39,445 nucleotides of DNA from Akkermansiaceae bacterium (GTDB lineage: Bacteria > Verrucomicrobiota > Verrucomicrobiia > Verrucomicrobiales > Akkermansiaceae), in NCBI GenBank assembly GCA_903827375.1, contig CAIKHZ010000119.1, positions 1 to 39,445 on the forward strand. The letters run 5' to 3'. Positions 18,109-28,105 of the stretch are shown here, one piece after another. The notes under the pieces were generated by a model. That model did no database searches, was not told where the DNA came from, and was given only the letters and a program-made list of their open reading frames with translations. The position numbers were made by a program, and so were the translations under genes. The stretch's first letter is position 1. The number at the start of each line of letters is the position of its first letter.

Positions 18109-20679
18109 ATGGGACTAGAAAAATTGACTCAAAAACTTCAAGAGGCCATCCAATCAGGACAGAGCCTGGCCTCGAAGTCCGCCCATTCAGAACTCAAAAG
18201 CGCCCACGTCCTGCTCGCCCTGCTCCAACAGGATGGAGGAATCGCCACGCCTATTTTGCAAAAGGCCGCCATTGACGTGCCGCGCCTTAAAGCTGCCACC
18301 GCCGCCGCGCTGACTCGCGAACCGAGTGTTCAAGGAGCCTCGACCCAACCGCAGATCAGTATTGGCCTGCGCGCCACCTTGGAAGCCGCTGATGCAGCCC
18401 GCGAGAAACTCGGCGACGACTACCTCAGCGTCGAGCATTTCATCCTCGGGGCTCTTAAAGGTGATTCGCCGGCCGGCAAGCTGCTCAAGGACGCCGGATT
18501 GGACGAAAAATCGGCGCTTGCCGCGATCCACAGTGTGCGCGGTTCCCAAAAAGCCAGCGACGATTCCCCGGAAGGCAAATACCAGACGTTGGAAAAATAT
18601 GGCACTGATCTAACAGCCCGGGCGCGGGAGGGCAAGATCGATCCGGTCATTGGCCGCGATCATGAGATCCGGCGGGTGCTGCAAGTGTTGTCCCGGCGCA
18701 CCAAAAATAACCCGGTCCTCATTGGCGAGCCGGGTGTGGGCAAGACGGCCATCGTCGAAGGGCTGGCCCGGCGCATCATCTCTGGGGATGTGCCGGAGGC
18801 CATGAAGCACAAGCGCGTCATCACCATGGACGTCGGTGCCATGCTCGCCGGGGCCAAATACCGCGGTGAATTTGAGGACCGGCTCAAGGCGTTTCTCAAG
18901 GAAGTGACCGATTCCCAAGGCCAGATCATTCTCTTCATCGACGAGCTTCACACGATCGTCGGGGCCGGTGCCAGCGAGGGTGCGATGGATGCTTCCAACC
19001 TCCTCAAACCCCAACTCGCACGCGGCGAACTCCATGCCATCGGCGCCACCACCCTCGAAGAATATCGCAAACACATCGAAAAAGACGCAGCCCTCGAACG
19101 CCGCTTCCAACCAGTCATGGTCGGCGAGCCGTCCGTTGAGGATACCGTGGCTATCCTCCGCGGCCTCAAGGAGCGCTACGAGGTTCACCACGGCGTGCGC
19201 ATCCAGGACGGTGCCCTCGTCGCCGCCGCCGCCCTTTCCGATAGATATATCTCTGGGCGATTTTTGCCCGACAAAGCGGTTGATCTCATGGATGAGGCCG
19301 CATCCCGGCTCAAGATTGAACTCGACTCAATGCCGACGGAAATCGATGTGCTGGAGCGGCAGATTCTGCAGTTGGAGATGGAGAAAAGGGCACTTGAAAA
19401 AGAGAGCGACAAGGCATCCGCCACACGCCTCGAGAAAGTCAAAGAAGAGCAAGCCAACCTGCGCGAATCCTCCTCCGGCATGCGGGCACAGTGGCGCAAC
19501 GAAAAGGCCGTCATCGATGATGTGAGAGCGGCTCAGGAAAAAATTGAGACGCTCAAGGGTGAGGCCGAGTTGGCCCAACGAATCGGGGATCTGACCCGTG
19601 CCTCGCAAATTACCTACGGGGATCTGCCCGCTGCCAACAAGGCGCTGGAGGTCGCTAAGCAGCAACTCAGCATGTTGCAAAAAAACGGGGCCATGCTCAA
19701 GGAAGAGGTCACCGAGGAAGATATTGCCCGGGTGGTCTCAGCTTGGACAGGCATCCCGGTCACTCGACTGCAGGAAGGCGAAAAACAAAAACTCGTTAAC
19801 ATGGAACCACGCCTCGGCGAACGGGTCGTCGGCCAAAAAAAGGCCATCCTCGCAGTGGCCAACGCAGTGCGCCGCGCCCGTGCCGGCCTCCAGGATGAGA
19901 ACCGGCCCATCGGCTCGTTCTTGTTTCTGGGCCCCACCGGCGTCGGTAAAACCGAGCTTTCCAAGGCGCTTGCCGAATTCCTCTTCGATGACGAGGCGGC
20001 GATGGTCCGCATCGACATGTCCGAATACATGGAAAAACACAGCGTATCCCGGCTGATCGGCGCGCCACCCGGCTACGTCGGTTACGATCAAGGCGGCCAA
20101 CTCAGTGAGCAGGTGCGCCGCCGCCCGTACTCGGTGGTGCTCTTCGATGAAATTGAAAAAGCCCATGCCGATGTCTTCAATGTTTTGCTGCAAGTTATCG
20201 ACGACGGCCGCATCACCGACGGCCAGGGCCGCACCGTGGATTTCCGCAACACCGTGCTTATCATGACGTCTAACATCGGCTCCCAGTACATCCTCCACGA
20301 GTCCAATGCCGAGCAGCGTGAGGCGCTCGTCACCGATGCCCTGCGCAGCGCCTTCCGCCCCGAATTCCTCAACCGAATCGACGAAATCATCATCTTCGAC
20401 CGCCTCACCCGCGCCGACCTCACCACCATCGCAGATCTGCAACTAAACCGTGTTAGAAAACGCCTTGCCAAACAGGGCCTGGCCCTCGCCCTAACGCCGA
20501 CCGCCAAGGAATTCCTCGGCAACCAGGGCTACGACCCGGTTTACGGCGCACGCCCCCTCAAACGCGCCATCCAGCACCACCTCCTCGACCCGCTGAGTCT
20601 CGCCGTGTTGGACGGCAAGTTCAGCGACGGCGACGTGATCCAAGCCGACGTCGAGCACGGGGCGATCGTATTTCGCTAG
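18109..20679 (+). CDS. clpB: ATP-dependent disaggregase ClpB
   Basis: An 856-residue Hsp100 chaperone that works with DnaK to solubilise aggregated proteins. The double Clp N-domain is residues 1-145. AAA1 has Walker A GEPGVGKT (about 206-213) and Walker B ILFIDELH (about 274-281). A long coiled-coil middle domain (about 400-525) with many Glu/Lys identifies ClpB rather than ClpA. AAA2 has GPTGVGKT (about 608-615) and [11 protein letters not shown] (about 675-685), and the C-terminal domain follows. ATG at 18109 gives the family N-terminus [13 protein letters not shown]; the longer open frame back to 17974 is not needed. No CIRCE or sigma-32-like site is obvious upstream. Confidence 0.97.
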   Translation: MGLEKLTQKLQEAIQSGQSLASKSAHSELKSAHVLLALLQQDGGIATPILQKAAIDVPRLKAATAAALTREPSVQGASTQPQISIGLRATLEAADAAREKLGDDYLSVEHFILGALKGDSPAGKLLKDAGLDEKSALAAIHSVRGSQKASDDSPEGKYQTLEKYGTDLTARAREGKIDPVIGRDHEIRRVLQVLSRRTKNNPVLIGEPGVGKTAIVEGLARRIISGDVPEAMKHKRVITMDVGAMLAGAKYRGEFEDRLKAFLKEVTDSQGQIILFIDELHTIVGAGASEGAMDASNLLKPQLARGELHAIGATTLEEYRKHIEKDAALERRFQPVMVGEPSVEDTVAILRGLKERYEVHHGVRIQDGALVAAAALSDRYISGRFLPDKAVDLMDEAASRLKIELDSMPTEIDVLERQILQLEMEKRALEKESDKASATRLEKVKEEQANLRESSSGMRAQWRNEKAVIDDVRAAQEKIETLKGEAELAQRIGDLTRASQITYGDLPAANKALEVAKQQLSMLQKNGAMLKEEVTEEDIARVVSAWTGIPVTRLQEGEKQKLVNMEPRLGERVVGQKKAILAVANAVRRARAGLQDENRPIGSFLFLGPTGVGKTELSKALAEFLFDDEAAMVRIDMSEYMEKHSVSRLIGAPPGYVGYDQGGQLSEQVRRRPYSVVLFDEIEKAHADVFNVLLQVIDDGRITDGQGRTVDFRNTVLIMTSNIGSQYILHESNAEQREALVTDALRSAFRPEFLNRIDEIIIFDRLTRADLTTIADLQLNRVRKRLAKQGLALALTPTAKEFLGNQGYDPVYGARPLKRAIQHHLLDPLSLAVLDGKFSDGDVIQADVEHGAIVFR

Positions 20680-20700
20680 GGCGGCACCTGCGCTGTGGAT

Positions 20701-20813
20701 TGCGGCAGGATGCCGCAACCAGCCGGCAGGATGCCGGCCCTCCCCGACGCACATGTCAGCAGCGTATTTGGCACGGAGCGCCGCCATCCTGGCGGCAACG
20801 TTCGGCATCTTGC
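20701..20813 (+). repeat. REP-like hairpin repeat cluster, copy A
   Basis: Just after clpB lie three short perfect hairpins, each with 7-bp arms and a 3-nt loop: 20701-20717 (TGCGGCA-GGA-TGCCGCA), 20722-20738 (GCCGGCA-GGA-TGCCGGC) and 20780-20796 (GCCGCCA-TCC-TGGCGGC). The segment 20755-20813 matches the reverse complement of a segment near 39196-39257 at 51 of 59 positions by hand alignment. The hairpins could also serve as transcription terminators or mRNA stabilisers for clpB. Confidence 0.85.
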
Positions 20814-21218
20814 ACCTTGAAAATCCTTGGAAACTTGCCGCCCTTCTCATGTACGGTTCCGACCTGCGCGTCATGGAGTGCATGAACTGCGGGTGGAACG
20901 CCCCCCCAGCCACCGTCCGCATTCACCGTATGGCCTCTCCGGCCCACGACAAGGCCATAGCCGCCCTACTCGATGACCTAACTCAGCTCGCTTTCCTGCA
21001 CCCTGAAACCCATGCCCGCCTGATCTATCAGCTCGTCTGAGCCGCCAAAAGTGTCAAACTATTTTCCGTCGAGGTCAGGAAGTGTGAAGCTGCCAGATCG
21101 TGTTTTTGTTAGATCAAATTTGCATCTTGTCTCTTCGTGCCGTAAGCGAGCGAATCGAATTTTGATTTTTGGATTTCCAACACTCCGTTGGATTGAGTCT
21201 TCCCTGGCTCTCCACAAC
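20814..21218. other. Intergenic, possible gene remnant
   Basis: An open plus-strand frame from 20753 to 21040 starts inside the REP-like repeat, so its N-terminus is repeat-derived. Its 3' part, from an ATG at 20930, could encode a 36-residue peptide with AIAALLDDLTQLAFLHPET. This is not recognisable and may be a remnant. From 21041 to 21218 the DNA is more AT-rich and shows no supported feature. Confidence 0.4.
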
Positions 21219-21965
21219 TCAATGAGTGGGTATCGCCGGGCGGAGATACCCGATAGCCCCACGCACTTGACGGCACACATCCGCCACCCGCGCGTCGTCG
21301 CCATAGCACGTCACAGCGACGAGCGCAAAAATCACCGCAGCCACAAACAGCCAGTAGAAGATGGCCAGCACGATACCGGTGCCGCCCAATTTTTTGTGAT
21401 AGGCGTAGCCGGCCGGGCAGGCGAAGCAGCGATAGCCGACCCAGAGGTTGAGAATGGGAACGAAATGGCCCAAGAACCACCAGCAATTCATGCCGAGGTT
21501 TACCAAGCGCTGCAGTCCGTAGTAGAGGGCGATGAGGCCCAGCGCCAGCAACGTACCGAGGGTCAGGGGATCGGATCCGGCGGGTCCCCGCAGATGAGTC
21601 AGCAGGGCGGACCGGTTGCTGAGCGCAACAGACACCATGAGTGGCAACAGCAGACTGGCCGTGAGGTAGGCGCGACGGCGTGCGCCCGGCCACTCATCAC
21701 TGCGCCTCACCAACTCGGCGAGCGACTCCATCTGGGGCGGCAGGTATGGATGGGTGGTGGACTGGCCCTCGCCCACCCGCTGCTCAAATAGATCCGCTAT
21801 CTCTCCGGCTGCCTGCCACTCCGCCATGCCCGGTGTCCACACCAAATCCAATCTGGGATCAAGGCAGCCTGCCATGGCGATGGCACGCAGGTCGGCCAAG
21901 GCCACCGGGCCGTGGCGTTCGCCTTCGTGCGAGTAAAACCAAGCGTCTTGCGGTGAATGACTCAT
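21219..21965 (-). CDS. GYF-like (DUF4339) domain membrane protein
   Basis: A 248-residue protein. The N-terminal domain (about 8-60) has the GYF_2/DUF4339 pattern: WFYSHEGERHGPVALADLRAI, then DLVWTPGMAEWQAAGEI. After a linker there are four predicted transmembrane helices (about 96-112, 125-145, 155-175 and 195-222), with an Asn/Trp/Cys-rich loop region MNCWWFLGHFVPILNLWVGY. Such proteins are frequent in PVC bacteria; the GYF-like domain probably binds proline-rich partners and no enzymatic role is known. The frame is open to 22193, but the ATG at 21965 directly precedes the GYF domain. It diverges from the next gene. Confidence 0.75.
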   Translation of the reverse strand: MSHSPQDAWFYSHEGERHGPVALADLRAIAMAGCLDPRLDLVWTPGMAEWQAAGEIADLFEQRVGEGQSTTHPYLPPQMESLAELVRRSDEWPGARRRAYLTASLLLPLMVSVALSNRSALLTHLRGPAGSDPLTLGTLLALGLIALYYGLQRLVNLGMNCWWFLGHFVPILNLWVGYRCFACPAGYAYHKKLGGTGIVLAIFYWLFVAAVIFALVAVTCYGDDARVADVCRQVRGAIGYLRPAIPTH

Positions 21966-22107
21966 GCCAAGGGTGTGTACCAGAGCTGCCGGGGATGTCA
22001 ATCCGAGGATGGAAGAGCCCCTCAAAGTAGGCACAGCAGACATCGGCCTGGTGTTACTGAGTTCTGAAGCCACTGGACAAGTTGCGGGGGTTCCTCCATC
22101 CTCGGGC

Positions 22108-22713
22108 ATGATTATCTTTGAGAGTGAACAGCCCTTGGTGTGGGGGGAACTGGATGTGCCATTGTTCGGCTTGGCACAGGACTGGCATGGCACCGATGTG
22201 GCGCCAGCAGCTGGATTTTCACTGGTGTGTGACGCCCAGCGACTGTGGTTTGTGGCTAGCCACCGACGACCCGCTCAGCTTCATCCGCAAGCGCGGCCCG
22301 GGCAATTCCAAGCAGAATTGTGGCGCCACGATGTGGCGGAAATGTTTTTAGCAGATCCCCGAAGCGGACGCTATTTTGAGTTCAACCTCGCTCCAAATGG
22401 AGCTTGGTGGACCTGCGAATTCACCGCTCCAAGGCAGCGTGCCGAGGAGGTCGATATCGCCATGCCTGATGTGGCCACGTTTTCCGAATTGGCACCGGAT
22501 GGGTCGTGGGTGGCGGCGCTGGCGGTACCACTGGACTTGCTGGTGGCCCGGCTGGATTTTGGTCCGGCCACACTGGCAAACGTCGCATTCATCCTCGAAT
22601 CGCCACGCCAACGGTTTCTCAGTGCCACCCAACTGCATGCCTCTGAACCGGATTTCCACCGGCCAGAGCACTTTGCCTCCATTTCAAAGCAACCGCTGCC
22701 GCCATCCGCGTAA
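22108..22713 (+). CDS. CBM9-like (carbohydrate-binding family 9) domain protein
   Basis: A 201-residue protein resembling stand-alone CBM9-like domains of about 200 residues. The central motif HDVAEMFLADPRSGRYFEFNLAPNG matches the D-x-x-E-x-F-x-D...Y-x-E-F core that lines the ligand groove, and the late strands GSWVAALAVPLDLL and NVAFILE fit the beta-sandwich. No signal peptide is apparent, so it may be cytoplasmic. The ATG at 22108 was chosen; in-frame ATGs at 22009 and 21964 would crowd the divergent promoter region. The ligand is unknown. Confidence 0.65.
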   Translation: MIIFESEQPLVWGELDVPLFGLAQDWHGTDVAPAAGFSLVCDAQRLWFVASHRRPAQLHPQARPGQFQAELWRHDVAEMFLADPRSGRYFEFNLAPNGAWWTCEFTAPRQRAEEVDIAMPDVATFSELAPDGSWVAALAVPLDLLVARLDFGPATLANVAFILESPRQRFLSATQLHASEPDFHRPEHFASISKQPLPPSA

Positions 22714-22869
22714 GCCTGGAGTCCTTGAAAAGCCAATGCTATCTTGCGTGTTGCGTCTGAGGTGCGGCTTCGCCGGATACAATCAGTTAGAAAAACCAGC
22801 CTCTCCCGGCAATTCTGGCCTGCCCAATTGCCCCTCAGATGTATCGCCGCTTGGCGGACGCACTTTTGC

Positions 22870-24240
22870 GTGTATCATCCGCTCGTGTTGAGCCGCCGGT
22901 TCGAGATTCAGGACATTGTCGCCCAAGATTCCTCTGGGGTGACTTTTCTTGCCCTTGACGTCCAGACCGGCTTGGCCGCAGCCGTAAGGCGGTTTTTCCC
23001 ATACGGAGCCGACGGCGGTGGCTTGTTCGACGAGGAACGCAGCGACTATAACGCAGTGGCCGCCCGGCTCATCGGCCTGGAACATCCCGGCTTGCGTACG
23101 GTGCTCAGCGGTGGCTGCGATCCGGTGGACGGCATGCCATTTTTTGCCAGCGAGTGGATTGAGGGCGAGTCCCTTGCCGAAATGCTGGAACGTGGGACGT
23201 TCACCGCTGCCGGGGCCATCGATGTGCTGGCACGGGTACTGGAAATTTCCGAGGGCCTCTCAGAAGTGCTTGGAGCCGAGGCTGTGTGGGTGGAAACCGA
23301 TCCCGAGTGGATCATTGACGACGCCGGAGCCAACTGCCGCGGCCTGACGTTTTCGCTGGCCCCGATGAAATGGCTGCACCATGAGTCAGCCCATCGCAGC
23401 TTGCTGCCACTGGCGCTCCTGGCAGAGGATTTGCTCGGCTGGCGCCGCAAGAGAGTGCCCTATCAAGCGGGTCAAGGTCTCGGCGCTTGGCTAAAATGGC
23501 TGCGTGCCAACGCGGATTCTCTCACGCTGCGACAGGTGCGCGAACGCTTGGCGGGTGTCGCCGAGGAAGTGGCTCTCGAGGCTCAGCCTGGTGCGGCCTA
23601 TTCCGGCGGAACGGCCGAGCGGCGCCAAACGCCCGCATTGCCCATTCGCCCTGTTCGGTTGAAAAAATCTTCCTCCAAGGAACCGTGGCTCATGATCGCA
23701 GGCTTGGCCATGTTAGCCGTCGCGGCCGCTTGGTGGCTGTTCCAATATCAGTTTACCCACAAGGCCGCAGCCACAGCCGCAGCAGCCGCCGCAGCAGCCG
23801 CCGCCGCAGACCCACCGGTTGCAGCGGCCAACACCCGGGTGGCACAAAACGTGGCTCCCACTGCGGCTGTAGCAGACACCGGCCAGCAGCAGCCCCCGGC
23901 GGCCGACCCGCTACCCGACGGGGTTTTTGGCAGTGGGGAATCCGCGCGGCTCATGCAGCAGAGGGACCACAAGGTGACCGTTGAGGGGGTTTTGAAAAAC
24001 ATCCGCGTGACGGACTCTGGCAAAACCCTTTATCTGGAATTTCTGGAAACCTCCTCGGCACTGGAGGCCCGCGGCCGATTTGTCACAAAAAACGCCTCTG
24101 CTGATATGTCAGAGGAGGCCCTCAAACCCCTACTCGGCAAACGAATCCGCATCACCGGCATCGTTAAAATCATGCATAAACTCAACGACTGGCCAGAGGT
24201 GCTGCTAAAAAACCGCCAATCCATCGAGGAGGTAAAGTAG
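22870..24240 (+). CDS. Pseudokinase with TM segment, poly-Ala linker and OB-like tail
   Basis: A 456-residue protein. The N-terminal region (about 8-230) has the shape of a protein kinase fold (FEIQDIVAQDSSGVTFLALD; FFASEWIEGESLAEML as hinge) but lacks the Gly-rich loop, ATP lysine, HRD and DFG, so it should be catalytically dead. One transmembrane helix (about 276-294, WLMIAGLAMLAVAAAWWLF) is followed by an Ala tract of about 16 residues. The C-terminal domain (about 360-456; VTVEGVLKNIRVTDSGKTLYLEF, LLGKRIRITGIVKI) looks like an OB fold. Similar kinase-like/OB proteins may act as scaffolds or receptors. The start is uncertain: GTG at 22870 is preferred over TTG at 22744. Confidence 0.65.
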   Translation: MYHPLVLSRRFEIQDIVAQDSSGVTFLALDVQTGLAAAVRRFFPYGADGGGLFDEERSDYNAVAARLIGLEHPGLRTVLSGGCDPVDGMPFFASEWIEGESLAEMLERGTFTAAGAIDVLARVLEISEGLSEVLGAEAVWVETDPEWIIDDAGANCRGLTFSLAPMKWLHHESAHRSLLPLALLAEDLLGWRRKRVPYQAGQGLGAWLKWLRANADSLTLRQVRERLAGVAEEVALEAQPGAAYSGGTAERRQTPALPIRPVRLKKSSSKEPWLMIAGLAMLAVAAAWWLFQYQFTHKAAATAAAAAAAAAAADPPVAAANTRVAQNVAPTAAVADTGQQQPPAADPLPDGVFGSGESARLMQQRDHKVTVEGVLKNIRVTDSGKTLYLEFLETSSALEARGRFVTKNASADMSEEALKPLLGKRIRITGIVKIMHKLNDWPEVLLKNRQSIEEVK

Positions 24241-24341
24241 CCGTGGCCCCGCAGCGGGGAGAACTCCTCTCAAATCCACCGATAGGCGGTGCCAATTGCC
24301 AGGGATCGGGAGGTCGGCTTCATGAGTTCTGAATTTCGATC

Positions 24342-26597
24342 TTGGCCGAAGCCTCCTGGGGAGACAGAGTGGCACGCGTGACCGCCCGGGTTTTGATCGA
24401 TGGCTCCTCCGAGCTGGTGTTTGACTATGCCATTCCGGCAGGGCTTGCCGTGCTGCCAGGCTGCCGGGTTCGCGTGCCACTGCGCCGCAAGTCGGCCACC
24501 GGCACGGTGCTGGCACTCGGCGAGGCTGCCCAGGCCGATTTTGCCATGCGGGAGCTCGAGTGCCTGATAGATCCGGAGCCGCTCATCACTCAGGTATTGC
24601 TGCGTGCCGGTGAATGGATCGCCAATTACTATGGTTGCAGTCTTGAGTCGGTGATTCGCTCGCTGTTGCCGGAAGCGGTTCGCAGCGAGGAGAACTCTGC
24701 CAAAACCCGCCGCCTCGCCGTACTCGCCGCAGCTCCACCCGCTGCCGAGTTAGAGAAACTCGCCAAGCGGGCACCCCGCCAACACGCGGTGATTTCATCC
24801 TTGCTAGACGCGGAGAGCGGCCGCTTGCCGGTGGCCGAACTCGGTGAGGGGGCCGCCGCCACCCTCAAGGCGTTGGAAAAGGCCGGCTGGCTGCGCATTG
24901 AGGTGGAGGAAGTGCGGCGCGATCCGGATGCCGACGAGGTGGAAGAAGTGGTTGAATCCACACCACTGACGCTCAACGCGGCGCAGGCGGCAGCGCTGGA
25001 GCGGGTGCTCAATGCACTGAAGCATCCGTCAGAGGCGAAGCCGATGCTATTGCTGGGGGTGACGGGATCGGGCAAGACCGAGGTCTATTTGCAAGCGGCC
25101 GAGCGGGTGCTTGAGCTGGGCAAAACCGTGCTGGTTCTGGTGCCGGAAATTTCCCTAACACCTCAGACGGTGCGCCGTTTCAAATCACGATTCGCCGCCA
25201 AACAAGAGCAGGTCGCCGTTTTGCACTCGCACCTCTCCCAAGGCGAGCGCTTCGACGAATGGCACCGGATCCGCAAGGGCATTGCACGAATTGTCATCGG
25301 TGCCCGCTCGGCCGTATTTGCCCCGCTGCCCGACCTCGGGCTCATCATCGTCGATGAGGAACACGAGAACTCCTACAAACAGGAAAACCCGCCGCGCTAC
25401 CACGGCCGCGACGTCGCCGTGCTCCGGGCCGCCTTCGAAGGGGCCGCCATCGTGCTCGGCTCGGCCACCCCATCTCTCGAGTCATGGCACAACACCCAGC
25501 TCGGCAAGTACTCACTTCTACGCCTCGACCAACGCGCTGATGGCCAGTCGATGCCCCTGGTGCGCGTCGTCGATATGCGCTTGGAGGCCACCAAGCACAA
25601 AGGCGGCATGGCGATTCTATCAGACAAACTGCGCAGCGCCCTCGAACAGCGCCTCGCCAAAGGCGAACAATCGATCCTCTTCCTCAACCGCCGCGGCTTC
25701 GCCCGCTCCCTCCAATGCCCCGCCTGCGGCCACGTCTGCCAGTGCCCACACTGCGCCGTGGCCCTCACCTATCATCGCACCGACGAACGCCTCATCTGCC
25801 ACGTCTGCGGCCATCAGGCAATCGTGCCGCGCAAGTGCCCAGCTTGCTTGGATCCCTCAATTTTACTCCAAGGCTATGGCACCCAAAAAGTGGAAGAACT
25901 TCTAACTAAAGTTCTGCCGCAGGCGAAATTTGCCCGGATTGATGCTGACGCGATGCGCCGCCGCCATGCCCTGCGCGACACACTTCACGCATTCAAGACC
26001 CACAAACTCGATATTTTGATAGGGACGCAGATGATAGCCAAGGGGCTGCATTTCCCCAACGTCACGCTGGTGGGTATTCTCAATGCCGACCTCGGGCTAC
26101 ACGTGCCGGATTTCCGGGCTGGCGAGCGCACGTTTCAATTGCTCACACAGGTGGCCGGGCGAGCCGGGCGCGGCGACCTAACCGGCGAGGTGATTGTTCA
26201 GACCTTCACGCCGCATTCGCCGTCCATCCAATATGCGCGGCGCCATGACTTTGACGGGTTTTCCGAGCAGGAGCTTGAGTTCCGCCGTCAGTTCGGGTTT
26301 CCGCCTTACGGGCACTGCGCGGTGCTCACGGCCCGATCGAACCACGAGCGGCGTGGTGAGTTCACGCTTCAGACATTGCATCTTCGGCTCAAGGAAAACC
26401 TGCCCCAAGGCATTCAACTGGGCGAGGTGTTGCCTTCGCCGCTGGTCCGCGCTCATGGCCAGTTCCGCTTCCAAATCACCCTCCGTTCGCCACGCGCTCG
26501 TCCCCTCACCAGCCACGTTCAGGCGGTGCTCGCCCGCACCTCACTGCCAGAGGATGTGACCGTCGTCTTTGATATGGATGCGCTGAATTTCTCCTGA
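24342..26597 (+). CDS. priA: Primosomal helicase PriA
   Basis: A 751-residue replication-restart helicase of the 3'-to-5' superfamily 2 type. The N-terminal DNA-binding domain (about 1-105) starts ARVLIDGSSELVFDYAIPAG. Walker A is GVTGSGKTEVYL (about 239-250), the DEAH-like box is VDEEHENSYKQ, and motif III includes GSATPSLES. The zinc-binding insertion has eight Cys in four CxxC pairs (CPACGHVCQCPHC, CHVCG, CPAC; about 458-507). Motifs V/VI include GTQMIAKGLHFPNVTLV and QVAGRAGRG. No ATG suits the N-terminus; TTG at 24342 or GTG at 24369 are the candidates. No functional link to the following channel genes is known. Confidence 0.95.
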   Translation: MAEASWGDRVARVTARVLIDGSSELVFDYAIPAGLAVLPGCRVRVPLRRKSATGTVLALGEAAQADFAMRELECLIDPEPLITQVLLRAGEWIANYYGCSLESVIRSLLPEAVRSEENSAKTRRLAVLAAAPPAAELEKLAKRAPRQHAVISSLLDAESGRLPVAELGEGAAATLKALEKAGWLRIEVEEVRRDPDADEVEEVVESTPLTLNAAQAAALERVLNALKHPSEAKPMLLLGVTGSGKTEVYLQAAERVLELGKTVLVLVPEISLTPQTVRRFKSRFAAKQEQVAVLHSHLSQGERFDEWHRIRKGIARIVIGARSAVFAPLPDLGLIIVDEEHENSYKQENPPRYHGRDVAVLRAAFEGAAIVLGSATPSLESWHNTQLGKYSLLRLDQRADGQSMPLVRVVDMRLEATKHKGGMAILSDKLRSALEQRLAKGEQSILFLNRRGFARSLQCPACGHVCQCPHCAVALTYHRTDERLICHVCGHQAIVPRKCPACLDPSILLQGYGTQKVEELLTKVLPQAKFARIDADAMRRRHALRDTLHAFKTHKLDILIGTQMIAKGLHFPNVTLVGILNADLGLHVPDFRAGERTFQLLTQVAGRAGRGDLTGEVIVQTFTPHSPSIQYARRHDFDGFSEQELEFRRQFGFPPYGHCAVLTARSNHERRGEFTLQTLHLRLKENLPQGIQLGEVLPSPLVRAHGQFRFQITLRSPRARPLTSHVQAVLARTSLPEDVTVVFDMDALNFS

Positions 26598-26701
26598 ATG
26601 GGCGGATCACGCCTGGCTCGAAGCAGTTGACGGAAGGCCCCGGGGCTGCTGATATAGCTGCGAGCCAAGCTCAACCGAACCCAAGCATTTGCTCTCTTGC
26701 C

Positions 26702-28072
26702 ATGATCTTCCAATGCCCCCGCTGTGCCATGCAGCTCAAAGCCGGTCCTGAATTGGCCGGCCAACTTGTCCATTGCCCCGGTTGCAGCGCCCGTATGCAA
26801 ATCCCTAGCGACGTGCCCGCCGATGGCGACTCCCAACCCCAAACACCAAACGCTCCCACTAGCCGCGGCTCGGTGGGCGCGTTCCGCAGCGTCGAGCGCC
26901 GCGGCTGGAAGGAAACCGACCCGACGAATCCAAGGATGCTCGTCAGCTTCGGCCTTGGCCTCGCCATGGTGCTAATCTGGTTTTTCCTGCTGCTGCCCTT
27001 CAACCCCGGCAACCGGCCCGTCGATAGCTACACGCCCGTCCAGTGGCTGGCAGCCCTGTTTTTCAAGCATTTGGTGGTCAGCTCGCTCAACTGCACGTTC
27101 TTCTGTTGGGCCATGGCCATCCTCTATCTTAAATTTAAAAAGCTGCGCCATCAAAAGAGCGCACTGCTGCTAGACGTGTTACCGATGCGTCTGGGCAAAG
27201 AGATCAACGTCAGCAACGTCGCCCAGTTCATCGACCACGTGTACCGCCTGCCACGAAAATTGCGCGACAGCCTGATGGTCAACCGCATCCGCAAGGGCCT
27301 CGAATTGTTTGAAATACGTGCTAACAATGCCGAGGTCGCCAAAATGATGGCCAATCAATCAGATATCGACAGCGCTCGCATCGGCGGCAGCTACACCCTG
27401 CCGCGGGCCTTCCTCTGGGCCATCCCCTTGCTCGGCTTCATCGGCACAGTGCTCGGCCTCTCTCAAGCGATCGGCGGAATGAACTTCGCCAACGTCGAGG
27501 ACGTCGCCAAAATCGTCACCTCTATCAACAATGTCACCAGCGGACTGGGCACCGCATTCGATGCAACATTGTTAGGTCTGGTGCTCGCCATGATTTTAAA
27601 TTTTCCGCTCAATTCACTGGCCAAGCAGGAGGACGACAACCTCAACGAGATTGACGCGTTTTGCAATGAGGTGCTGATGTTGCGGCTCAACGACGGCAGC
27701 GGAGCGGGCGGCGGAGATACAGCAGCGGTGGCGGACGCAGTGGTGGCAGCGCTTGCTGGCGGCCAAGCGGCATTTCTGAGCGATTTGAATGAATTGTCGC
27801 GCCGAATGAATGAGTACGCCACCACTTTGGACGGCCGGATGGCTGCCTTCCAACAATCCGTCACTGACGAATTCGTCACTAAGACTCATGCCATGCGCGA
27901 GCAGTCCCAAGCGTCGATCAAGGAGTCCATGGTCGAGGTATCCAACTACCTCGCCGGGCTAGCCAGCGGCATTAACAGCCTCAACGAAGTGCTCAAACAA
28001 CTCGGCACCAAATCCATTGTCATCGGGCCACCGCCCCCCAAGCGCCGCTGGTTCCGCCGCGGTGGCGCATAA
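26702..28072 (+). CDS. MotA/TolQ/ExbB proton-channel protein with N-terminal zinc ribbon
   Basis: A 456-residue membrane protein. Residues 1-30 form a zinc ribbon (Cys5, Cys8, Cys25 and Cys28 in CPRC and CPGC). Transmembrane helices lie at about 80-99 and 117-144, and the conserved channel core has helices at about 236-259 (AIPLLGFIGTVLGLSQAIGG) and 281-302 (LGTAFDATLLGLVLAMILNFP). The core matches ExbB/TolQ/MotA, which form pentameric ion channels around a two-helix plug. A helical tail of about 120 residues and a basic C-terminus (PPPKRRWFRRGG) follow. Start at 26702 because the ribbon begins there. It is followed by two ExbD-like genes, which form the likely complex. Confidence 0.85.
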   Translation: MIFQCPRCAMQLKAGPELAGQLVHCPGCSARMQIPSDVPADGDSQPQTPNAPTSRGSVGAFRSVERRGWKETDPTNPRMLVSFGLGLAMVLIWFFLLLPFNPGNRPVDSYTPVQWLAALFFKHLVVSSLNCTFFCWAMAILYLKFKKLRHQKSALLLDVLPMRLGKEINVSNVAQFIDHVYRLPRKLRDSLMVNRIRKGLELFEIRANNAEVAKMMANQSDIDSARIGGSYTLPRAFLWAIPLLGFIGTVLGLSQAIGGMNFANVEDVAKIVTSINNVTSGLGTAFDATLLGLVLAMILNFPLNSLAKQEDDNLNEIDAFCNEVLMLRLNDGSGAGGGDTAAVADAVVAALAGGQAAFLSDLNELSRRMNEYATTLDGRMAAFQQSVTDEFVTKTHAMREQSQASIKESMVEVSNYLAGLASGINSLNEVLKQLGTKSIVIGPPPPKRRWFRRGGA

Positions 28073-28105
28073 CATCGGAAGTCACTTTCCCCCACTGTTG
28101 CGAAT

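Noticed and set aside
20753-21040. 95-residue frame after clpB
   Set aside because: It starts inside the REP-like repeat and its N-terminus is shared with the unrelated repeat copy at the right end; at most a remnant downstream of 20930.
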